Shown here: one piece after another, positions 10,876-21,400 of the stretch
Numbering within the stretch: position 1 is the first letter of the stretch
Layout: the number at the start of each line of letters is the position of its first letter
Source: Perkinsus olseni
Taxonomy: Eukaryota > Perkinsozoa > Perkinsida > Perkinsidae
Assembly (NCBI GenBank): GCA_013115135.1
Contig: JABANP010000160.1
Coordinates: forward strand, 39,571 to 103,570
Direction: 5' to 3'
Length of the DNA stretch: 64,000 bases
The notes under the pieces: generated by a model
Told to the model about the DNA's origin: nothing
Seen by the model: only the letters and a program-made list of their open reading frames with translations
Database searches by the model: none
Made by a program: the position numbers and the translations under genes

Positions 10876-11451
10876 TCACCAACAGTCACCACCATCGTAG
10901 TTCTCGTCACTTTGAGCTACTCGAGCCTTCATCATGGCCGTCTGTCGGTCAGAAACTCTCTTCGTATACCGCCGTACGAAGTTGAGTTCGCTCTTCTCCG
11001 CAACCTCTTCCTCGGCCACTCGGTCATTCAAAGCAGTTGATGATATCAATAGGGGGTCCTCAGCATGATAGGGCTCGTAAGTAGGACTGAGTGAGACACA
11101 CTCGAGACGATAACGCGAACATGAAGCCACCTTCGATCGACTGGCGTAACTTCTCCTCGTCCCTCTTCTGGTAACTCTATGGCATCCCAAAGCCCATCTG
11201 ATTGTGTCGACTGGTCATCCTCAATGTACCTGTAGCCACTACTCTGGCCCTAACATTCGAAACATCTCCGCGGATGAAACGATCAATGAGGCCAATCGAA
11301 GATCTCATGCGTTCGATTGTGGCCGGCGGCCTGCAGCTAACGACGATTCTGCGCCCTTTTGACATTTGGTTCCACTCACGACTCTCCTCAGTTTCAATAG
11401 CGCTCCCTGGATCGTCTTGTGCACGTTAAATTCAATTTTCGGAGCGCTCAT
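10876..11451 (-). CDS. Conserved-looking multi-exon protein of unknown function
   Basis: Reading from 11451 the first exon gives MSAPKIEFNVHKTIQGALLK. The second (about 11350-11190) encodes RRIVVSCRPPATIERMRSSI and a basic region. The last exon ends with KSELNFVRRYTKRVSDRQTA, an acidic tail and stop TGA at 10876. Codon use is coding-like throughout. I recognise no domain. Confidence 0.5.
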
Positions 11452-11891
11452 GATATTCAAGAGGAGCCTATGGAACACTCCCACTATCTCTGCTCGCTCT
11501 AGCCGTAACAGTATTTCTGATCAGCATCTGCTATATCAGAGACATCACAGTGAGAAATATTCGATATGTCTACGCGAGCTGATCTCGTCTCATCTACTCG
11601 TTTCGTATGTCCACTCACCAGCCTAGCTTATCAAACATTTGCCTCATGTGTGGTGGTACGGGGCGCTACAATGTCGATCTGATCTCCTCCGAAGGAATGC
11701 ATGGAGATCTGTCGTGAACACACCTGAGCTCAAAACTCGATCCTGTGCATGGCGTAGTTATCCTATTCACTACTGCACAAATAAGATTGCCAAGCTTGAG
11801 TCGGGCTGGACCCATCGTTCAGCCTCCGACTCCCTGGTTGATACGTCCTACTAGCTGACTCCTACTGTTCTAGTCTATGAAATCCACTCAC

Positions 11892-13304
11892 CATGCGTTT
11901 GCATATCAGATCTTCTCCGAACATTTCCTTCCGCTGTAACATGTGCTTCTCAGGAGTGGCATCGTTCCACCGTATCGCTTGCTTGGAGTAACTTGAGTTC
12001 GGCGAGATCAGCAGGAGAGGACAGTAACAGCGGGCGGAGGGCTCACATGTCGTCGCCCACTACAGGCGTTCTGAGTCCGAAAGCACAGTGAGCCTGTAGC
12101 TGGTCTCGTCGACCGGTATATCTATCAAAAACCATCGACAAAGAATTGAACCCGCGACCTCCAATACCCTACGGTTCTAACTTGAGCAATGTTATCCCAC
12201 CGGCAAACGAGGAGTATTTGAGGATCTCCCACTTGGTTATCGCGGAGAGTTCGGCCGTGTGGAAGGAAGCGGGCACAACGTGATGACCTCTGAGGAATGA
12301 CAATAAACACAGACAGGTGTCTCGATCAAGTGAGTCGATGGTGAGAAGAAGAAACATGCAGTGGATGGGGTACCGGTGGATGAGGGGTATATTGATCGTT
12401 CCACTGAACTGCCTCGGGCCCAGCTGAACCTTGCCCCATACAAGAGCCCAGTAGGTACGATTCCAGAAGGATCTGAGAGGTGTAACGGCTCACAACGGTG
12501 CTCGAGAGATTCTTGTTATGTGCCGCCCTATGGAGGAGAATCATACGGATACTGCACTTTCACTGAAGGATAGCCGTCACTTGTCCGCACTCGCGACACG
12601 TCATGTTGTTGCTGCTCCTCACCTTGCACCAATACGATCCCTGGCCATCGTAGCCGCAGCCTTATGACGGGCCAACAGCTGTACTCCAGCTGTGGCGGTA
12701 TCCAATCGATGAATGAGTATCGGTACTTCGGAACTAGATGAAGAGGCCAAGGCTCGGAGGTGCCGTTGGAGGCTGAAAGAGGATATTTCCAGGCGGGGAG
12801 GGCTGCCGGATAGTAGACCCACCTGTCTTTAACTTTAGGACCGTCGGTGACGGACAGACCCCATGGTTTATTCACTGCTATATAATCAGCATCTCTGTAG
12901 AGGACAGCGTCCTCCAGCCTACCCACACCGAGAGCCTGCGGAAGGCAGGATACAAGCAGATAGCTACTGAGCCTACCAATGCATGCACATCACAGCGGAG
13001 GCAGCGGCGGCGGAGTAGTGATGAAGTATGAATAACAGCACGAGGCCCTCCACGACCCACTTACCTCGGCCGCCTTCGCCTTGCAATCTTCAATATTAAT
13101 ATTATCCACCACCGGCCGCGGCTGCCGCCGTAGCTTCTTCCCTGCTTTTCGCGCTGCATCGGTCGTCTTCTCCGGCGAGGTCGTCTGCACCTTAGACTCC
13201 TGCGCTAGGCGAGCCTTCAATCGTTGCGATGCGGCAGTCAAAGGGGAAGTGGCCCTCGCGACTCCAAAGGATCTCGAGGGGATCTTCAAACAGCCGACCA
13301 CCAT
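11892..13304 (-). CDS. RluA-family RNA pseudouridine synthase with organelle-targeting-like N-terminus
   Basis: These enzymes isomerise uridine in rRNA or tRNA. Exon 1 (13304 to about 13070) begins MVVGCLKIPSRSFGVARATS, Arg/Ser-rich with few acids, as in a mitochondrial presequence. The next exon encodes LYRDADYIAVNKPWGLSVTD, the family N-terminal motif. Then comes ILIHRLDTATAGVQLLARHK with the catalytic Asp of HRLD. AITKWEILKYSSFAGGITLL is followed, after a 51-base intron at 12122-12172, by YTGRRDQLQAHCAFGLRTPV and VGDD, matching the family TGR-HQ-R-H and VGD motifs. A further exon (about 11892-11990) ends in ICKRM. The last exon is not resolved and may reach about 11650. TGRRDQLQ departs from the usual THQIR. 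Confidence 0.8.
12122..12172 (-). repeat. 51-base intron made of a tRNA 3-prime-half-like element (RluA gene)
   Basis: On the minus strand the intron starts GTAGGGTATTGGAGGTCGCG, continues GGGTTCAATTC, and ends TTTTTGATAG. The AGGTCGCGGGTTCAATTC part is the variable loop and T-arm pattern of a tRNA. Splice phase (2 then 1) restores LEP-YTGRRDQ exactly. Confidence 0.65.
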
Positions 13305-13314
13305 TGTTATATGA

Positions 13315-13800
13315 ATTCTGGGTCCTTTCGCTCAAGTATCGTTGGTAGTATAGTAGTTACGCCTATCTTTGAAGCATGAACTCAGTTACCTTGGATGATA
13401 TGGAAACACTCAGAGATCATCGCAACACACAGAGCAATGCATGACAGGGAAGCTTTACATACTCATCGATGACAACTGCCCACAGGGGTATGTCGTAGTC
13501 ACTCAATGATTTCGGTTATTTCCTTACAAACAAATCGGATGACGGGAAGGGTGAGAGAGCTAAAGAATGAGGAGACGCAACCATAGGAATGACCATTAGA
13601 ATTATGAGGTCGATCGACTACATCACGACGGTTCAATTACTACGGCATACTGGGCCCCGGAGCTATTACAAACACTTCTCAAAGGATACCGCTAACTCGC
13701 GTTCTAGGCAGTTCGCAGCGACGAAGGCAAGCGAGCTCTAGAGACGGGCCGACATGAACATGTCATGGGAGTCCTCTGCGCTAGAGTGGCAGCTCGATTG
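13315..13800. other. Intergenic stretch, nothing recognised
   Basis: No supported coding frame, repeat or RNA gene was identified between the pseudouridine synthase start and the duplicated block. Confidence 0.4.
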
Positions 13801-14486
13801 ACGGGTGTAATCCCAAGGCCTGTAGCCGAGAAGCTCAATTGTCGCTTTGCGTCTGAAGGAGTTCTCAGGCCGTCGGACCCGTTCGTGCGTGCATGCAACT
13901 ACTAGAGCAGCTCTATCTAAACAGAGTCTCAGGCTCTGTTTGACAGCCATGTCTGTTTAACAGACAGCAGGTTTTACGAATCCGTGGAGCAGGAGGAAAA
14001 GCACCCCACTAGAACTAGGGTGAAGAGCCGAGGATACTCAGTCATGCTCAGTCCCTCACTCACGGCATGTTGCACTGTAACTATAGTAGCTGCAGCAGTA
14101 GCAGCATGTGTGATGATCAGAGAGTTACCGAGAGGAGACTCAGAGACATTAGAGACTCTCCAGCATGATACACAGTGCATAGTATGTTCGTGAGAGCGGG
14201 AGGCCAGACGGGGAACCGCCGACCCCGAACGCGACGATTCCACTCTTGGAAACAGGATACTCAGCCGCCGCCGAGTCACAGACGTATCTTGACGATCTCC
14301 AATATCGCTGACATCCTTTGGAAGTAATAAGTCGAATAAAGGCTCAAGTGGACTCAGAAAAAATAAGTGAGAATAGTACTACTGTGATGATTCAACTTTG
14401 CTACTAGAAATAGAGATAAGCTGGTCATGAGACTCACAGAACTTGACAGACAGCAAAGATGTAATACCAGCACTCACCAAAAATGA

Positions 14487-14920
14487 TCAGATATGAGCCG
14501 TGTTCGGCGGTGTACACTTGCCTTGGGACATGTTAACGGGGTTGCCTTTGAACTGAACCATCATAGTCTTTATGTTGTCGTCAGTCTGATACGTATTGAG
14601 GTCATCGGCAAGTACACCAAGGCTGGGGCACCCCTCCTGGATGCCCGATATGAAGTCATCATGATCCTTCTCGCTATCCTTGGTAACATTGTACGTGAAG
14701 TCACCGCTGTTAACCAGATACATGCCCTTGGAAGTGGTAGGGCTTTTGCCACACTCACCGAGAAGGTATACTTCGCACGTAGGACCGGGGACGAAGTCAA
14801 CTTGACTGCAGTCCGGTGGATCTTAGTGATAATGTTGAAATACTGTCCTTCATGTGGACGCCCAACTGATGGTAGCGGCGAGGGACCCACCACGAAGAGT
14901 GCAAAGAGGGCCGCCAACAT
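14487..14920 (-). pseudogene. Frame-broken paralog of the small secreted protein at 17434-17847
   Basis: It starts MLAALFALFVVGPSPLPSVG, a signal-peptide-like N-terminus aligned with the intact paralog. Near 14820, two extra bases relative to the paralog shift the frame. The second half resumes as GDFTYNVTKDSEKDHDDFIS in another frame and ends at 14487. No GT-AG intron would repair the shift. It could be a pseudogene or an indel error. Confidence 0.6.
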
Positions 14921-15740
14921 ACTAGTGATGTCGAATATGATAGTAGCCACGGGAGGAGGATTTCAGCTATTGACCAACAATCGATCGTGCGCTCCGCGCA
15001 GACCAAGTCGTACGCATGGACTTTACTTGCCGTAGGAGTAGGCCAACATGCTGACGATTCATCGGCAAGAAGGACGATAAGATGGTCAATGCGCACCGTG
15101 ACCCTTCACAATAACACCAACAACGATGCTCATACGATAATTAAAAGGAGCATATAGAGAGTGCCGGGATACAAGAAAGAAGACAGTTGGGGTGACGCCG
15201 GTGGATGACGCTAGCAGCATGCGGGCATCTGATGTTTTGCCATTCGAGTGTATTGGGTGGCATAGGAGGCAACACACAGGTAAAGGTGTGCTAAGCCATG
15301 TTAAGCCATGATGGAAGTGTCTCGTCTCGAGCCCTGCGGGAGGGGAGCGCATCATCTGAGCCCAAATGCAGCAGGGTCGCATATCTGAGTGGAGGTGTGT
15401 TTCGGGGACTTCACAATTCACTAACCACGCTGAAATGGTTGGAAATAGGGCCATAAGTTTGATCGTGGTTGGTGGAGGGCTTCAGTCCAGAAGCCGATCA
15501 GTTTCTTACCAGCCACACCGAATGGGGCATCGGTCGTTATCATCTTATGTTCCGACGCATATGACCGTTCACTTCTCGAATGTTGAGCTAATTATGAGGC
15601 GATGACGACCGGCAACAAGAGAGGACAAAGTTTGTCCGACAAACCATAGTAGAGATGAGGACCAATCGCTTCCCTTTTCTCCAACCGCAACTGTACTATA
15701 TGACCAACATAGATTTGCCGAAAGGACTACAGTTCCCTTA

Positions 15741-16283
<543 letters not shown>

Positions 16284-16772
16284 CGCCCTACCAACACTGC
16301 CGAAGCGCACTGGGTTATCGGTATACGTGGGGGGATCAGAATAATCGGAGGGAAATGCCAATTAAACAGCCGGCCTTCGTGGTCATATGAATTCTGAAAG
16401 GTGAGGATCATGAGCATCCCCGAGAGCCCCCCGAGGGGACGGAGTATCACACAGGCTCATCATCATCATCATCATCACGGAGGACAAGGATGAGATCTTG
16501 AACAAGAGTGTGATGGGCAGCAGGATAATGCAAAAAGCCTAGAGTCTGCCCAGATTGTCAAATGTCATTTGAGTGCAATTAGTCTCATACTAAGGTCCCG
16601 GCTCTTCCCGTTTGGCATGGCATGAGGGCTACAATGAGAACTATGCTGGTCTCGTGTAGCAGCTACTCAAGGTCCTCAGCAGGGCTAGGCAGAGTACGAA
16701 GAGGGCGGCGGCTGGCAGCATTCGGTTGAGGCTACACCGAGTCGCACGCGAAGAAGATATGTCATCCGTACC

Positions 16773-16812
16773 ACGGGTGCTTATCACGAGAAGCCCCGTG
16801 ATAAGCACCCGT
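16773..16812. repeat. Perfect 16-base-pair hairpin
   Basis: Arms ACGGGTGCTTATCACG (16773-16788) and CGTGATAAGCACCCGT (16797-16812) are perfectly complementary around an 8-base loop. It sits between the two units of the segmental duplication. Confidence 0.85.
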
Positions 16813-16831
16813 ATCACCATTCATCACGGGT

Positions 16832-18482
16832 GTATCTCGGAGGAAGCTCCTAGCCGGGAAGGTCAATCGTCGTTGCGCGTGTGAAGAAGTTCTCAGGATA
16901 GAAGGCGGCGTCGTGCGTGCACGCAACTACCGAGTAGACAGACAAGGTGAGTGGAGGCGAAACGCCGGGTCGAAGGAGGAGGATAGACAATCATCCGCTG
17001 CCTGCCACACAATAGCGCGTCGTAGTACAGTAACTACCACTACTACAGCAGCTGCAGGACTACAAAAATTCGGGACGGTCGGGTAATCTGAGAGTAGCAT
17101 TGCCGAGAGAATTCCGATCCCAACGATGATGATTCCACCCCTTAGCAAGGGGCCTTCAGATTTATCAGAGAACAACTCAGTCACAGAAGGGCCCTTCATC
17201 AACACTGTATCCCTGGCAGTTCTTGAAAGTAGTAATAGAGAATAAAAGGGTCAACGGCGCTCGGAGAAAATTAAACTGATACTATCCAGTGAATAGATAG
17301 ACCAATAGTATTGATCTACCTTTTCCGGAGATAGAGATCAGCTTGCCGTGGATCGATACTCGATCGGCTCACACAACTCCCTTGAAAGCAAAAGTTTAAT
17401 AGTAGAAATGATAGAAAGTGATCACATACGGCCCTAGTCCGTTGGTGCACAGCTCCTCGGGGCCATATTATCTGGGAAGCCTTTGAACTGAACCATCATA
17501 AACTGTAGGTCCTCGTCAGTACGATACGTATTGAGGTCATCGCCAAGTAGACCAATTCCGGGGCACTCCTTCTGAACATCCGACATGAAGTCATCATGAT
17601 CCTTCTCACTATCTTTGGTAACATTGTACGTGAACTCATAGCTCTCAAAGAGGTACAGGGCCTTGGAAGTGGTAGTACCGTTGGCGCATCCAACAACGAG
17701 GTTTACTTTGCATGTAGGACCCTGGGTAAACTCAACTTGAACGCATTCCCATGGCCCAGGCATAATACTGAAAGATTGCTGCACAAAACGCCCAACTGAC
17801 GGCCCCGATAGAGCCACTACGCAGAGTACGAAGAGGGGGGACAACATGTTTGATATGGGTTTGGCCAGTTGTTTTCAGCTATCGATCGCGGCGCCCTCTG
17901 CGCGGACGAAGCCGTACGCATGGACTTAGCGCCACTGGCCGTAGCAGTGGGCTGATATGTTGACTTCTTCCAGGGCTCATCGACAAGAAGGACCATGATA
18001 GATAGTCAAAGCAGGGGCTTAGTGGCTGCGGCACCTCGTGAGGACAGCCCCGACGCTGCTGACAGCCTTCAGATCACGGCACCAGGATACAAACAGGTAG
18101 ACAATTGAGGCGACGCCGAAGAGTGACGCCAGGAGCGACGCCGCATTATGTCTTCATGCATGTTACGCTCCGTCAATGTTCATGCGTGCAGAGTAGTCTG
18201 GGCAATAGCTCTTTCATAAGATCCATCTCACAAGCTCCCTTTGGCCTTGTGTTCCACGTACGAGTGAGGAGAATACAACAGTCCAAACCCTGGTGGAAAC
18301 AACAACGCCAGACGTCTATGAAGGAAACACTTGAGTAATGCTATGATGATGGCGATGATGATGCTGGTGATTACCGCAACTGTTTAGCCCAGTGAAGCTT
18401 GCTCGTTAAACTATGGAACCAGTCGTCAAGATGCTGGGAATACGATACGAATGGTACCGGTGACATACCTGCCCAAGCAACG
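16832..18482. repeat. Segmental duplication, unit 2 (pairs with 13801-16283)
   Basis: This is the partner block, containing the intact small secreted-protein gene and the terminal exon of the first NAD kinase gene. A minus-strand frame at 16927-17205 with a membrane-like segment (GGIIIVGIGILSAMLLSD) has a decayed counterpart near 14200. I cannot show it is a gene. Confidence 0.65.
17434..17847 (-). CDS. Small secreted protein of a local paralogous family
   Basis: The 137-residue product starts with a signal peptide (MLSPLFVLCVVALSGPSVG). The mature part has paired cysteines (WECVQVEF, PTCKVNL, VGCANG, KECPG and a C-terminal Cys) and a conserved core FTYNVTKDSEKDHDDFMSDV. The Cys pattern suggests a disulfide-stabilised extracellular domain. 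Its paralog lies at 14487-14920. No known family is recognised and no function is proposed. The gene is intronless with stop TAG. Confidence 0.65.
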   Translation of the reverse strand: MLSPLFVLCVVALSGPSVGRFVQQSFSIMPGPWECVQVEFTQGPTCKVNLVVGCANGTTTSKALYLFESYEFTYNVTKDSEKDHDDFMSDVQKECPGIGLLGDDLNTYRTDEDLQFMMVQFKGFPDNMAPRSCAPTD

Positions 18483-21400
18483 CTCCATACTCCTGTACTG
18501 GGATCTAGGAATCCACCCAGTAGGGCGTTAAGCATGAAGGAATTCCCCTATCGAAAAGGTCAACTTTCACACAGAACCCCCGCACGTCACTCAGCGAATA
18601 ACGATTCCGGAGGACGTGTGGACGACGAGATCTTCTCGACACAGTATATTCTAACCCTTAGCAGCGAAGTGACATGACTAACGCCCCTGATCCACGGGAT
18701 TAGCTAAGAGAGAGTTGAGGATACTCCCAGAGGAGGCTAACGACATCAGCAATACAATCATCAAAGCCCCTCATTGCGGTGTCTTTGTGACTGTAGTCCG
18801 CGTCGACGATCACAGTACACCAGCAGAGCCGAAAGGGAATTAATGAGCAGGTATGTGAAGCCAACATGCATGCTTATCCGTTATCATTACTGGTAGTAAT
18901 CCGCACTCGTTGGCTCCGATCCAGCCCAATCTCGATGGCACCATCAAAACAGGCTACGGGAAGGCTGCGGGTATTCCGAGGTATCACAATCTGAACACCA
19001 ACAACAAGAAGCATGAAGCATTGCAATACCGCAGCAGACCAGGTGGTGGAGCAAAAGTTTCGACAAGAAAACCAAAACCTCCCAGCGGTCTGCGACAATT
19101 CCGAGCTTCAATTCTAATCAGCAGCCACAAAGGCCAATGACCCTACACGAGGTGGGAGCTGAGCTCAGTTGCTATGCGATGAAGGTTATCGGACTCACTT
19201 CTATAGAGGCGCTAGCTGGCAGCACTAACGGTCGCTGGTTGAGTCCGTGGGGGGCTATTGGAGTTACCATGATACATGGGACATTCGGTGCTACCTGACG
19301 TGAGGAGGAAGGATCAGAAGGTCGTCATCATCACGACTAATACAATGAGGAAACACCGCAAGATACTCAATTGACTCGAAGATCCGGGGCCCAGGAAGGC
19401 CAATAGGCTGCCACCACCATGAGCAGCAGCAGCAAGGGTAATACTTACCAGAGAGCCTCCAGCTGCCATGCTATATGCACTAGACCCACTAGGGGTGCAG
19501 ATAATCAGCCCATCCCCTTGGAACTGAGTCACGTACTTACCATCAACGATAAAGTCGAACCGTTGAAGGGCAGCCTTAGCACCTCTGATAAGAGAAGGCC
19601 TCAATGATAGATCGATCGTCAGGGCGCGCGCTTCTTACCTCGCAATGACGCACTCATTGAGAACATGTTGTTGCAGTATAACTTCCTCCTCCACCCCGTC
19701 AGAGCCTCCTGCTGCGTCTGATGCATCCAATGGTGAGTCGTCTGAACTCTTCCGTACTTTACTCAGTACTTCACATCTCAACCTCGAACGCATTGTGCAG
19801 AATACCTGAATACAACAGCAACAGCAGCAGCAGCCTTGATAGCTGTCATCAGCGAGCCAGAACGACACAACACGTTATACCAAGGTGAATCCTAGACAAG
19901 CCTCTACTAGGAGAAAATTGAGTCAGACGTTCCCTGCACAGCGCAAGGCCGGTAGAGGGGACTTTGTCTGCACTTCCCAACCTACCTTGGACTTTTCCTC
20001 ATCATTTGCCTTGAGTACGTCCTCCACTGGGGCATCGAATACCTTGTTGAGCAGTTCTCGATACCTACACCACAAGGTGGCCCCCACGGATTCATCATAC
20101 ACTTCTGTCAGTATAACAAGGTGACCACAGTGAATCGTCGGTGAGCTTACTTCTCGAATGAATGGGGCGTTAAGAAGCCCAGACTTCCGAGGGCAAACGC
20201 CACCACAGGAGGAGGCATCAACGACACTATGTTCCCACGACGATACAAGTTGTCAGCTGAGATAAAGACACAGACTTGCAATCTTGGTACATCTTGGACT
20301 TTTCTCAACGTGCCGCCGCGGGATTATGAGGAGCTCTGTGCCGCTATGAGAGTACGAAGTAGGGTAATTGTTAATCCCTCTGACGATGATGGATCCTCGA
20401 ATATCCGACAGAAGAGAGATACCGAGGCGTTAGAAAATCTCTCATTCCTGGACGCACCCTATCGAGAGTTGCACTCCCGAGCTTCAAAAATTGATATCAA
20501 TTTAAAGTGAAGAGGAGACCAACTCGGAGAAGCCTGTGATCGTGTTCGCCATCCAATCACTCACTTTCGAGCCACATAATCGTTCTCAAGACGGTGCCGT
20601 CACCACCGAGGCAGATGACCAAGTCCACCATCACGGGGTCGCACTCATATGTATCAGGATCCGCTAGACTAACCTCCTTACCATCTCCCATTACCATACG
20701 AACACCCTGCGTTGAGGAAATGTAAGATTCCAAGATTGCCGCCATCGATCGATGACCAGGTGAGTAGGGTAACCTACTTCCCCACCATCCCCTTCGACGC
20801 ATCTTTTCTTGCACCCCAAACATCCAAACCTCGACAACGGACCTCGATCACGCTGTGCTGCAACTGAAAATATACCACTTGTGCAGCGTCATTCTCTTAC
20901 GCTGAAATGCACGTTTTAACCATAATGCTCGGAAATAATACCGCAGCTGGGGTTCGAACCAGGGACCTCCCTCTACTACCATCAGGATCGTTAGGATCCA
21001 GTAGGACTGTTAATCCCCTTTCGTCTCTGACCCAACTAGCCACCTCCACCAAAGCTTCCGTTGCCTCATCATCTCCCCATTTTTTAGTTACCAATACTGT
21101 CCGTGGAGCGGAGCTCCTAAAAACGGAAAACCATTAAACGACTTTGAGACTCAAACTGAGTCTACCGAGCATGAGACCCTCTTATTACGCGAATAATCGA
21201 TTACACGGGCGCGCGCTACTATCAAACAAATCAGTATAAACGGTAGGAATTACAAGTTATAATTCGTAATCAGATTTTCTGCCGAAGAACCTCAAAAGAA
21301 TCGGCGTAAGATATCTCCGCACGCACCGGCAAAAAATTCAAGATATTCGGTGATTCCTCTCTACTACTACCAGGCCAATTTAATGCTCCTTCCATCCCTC

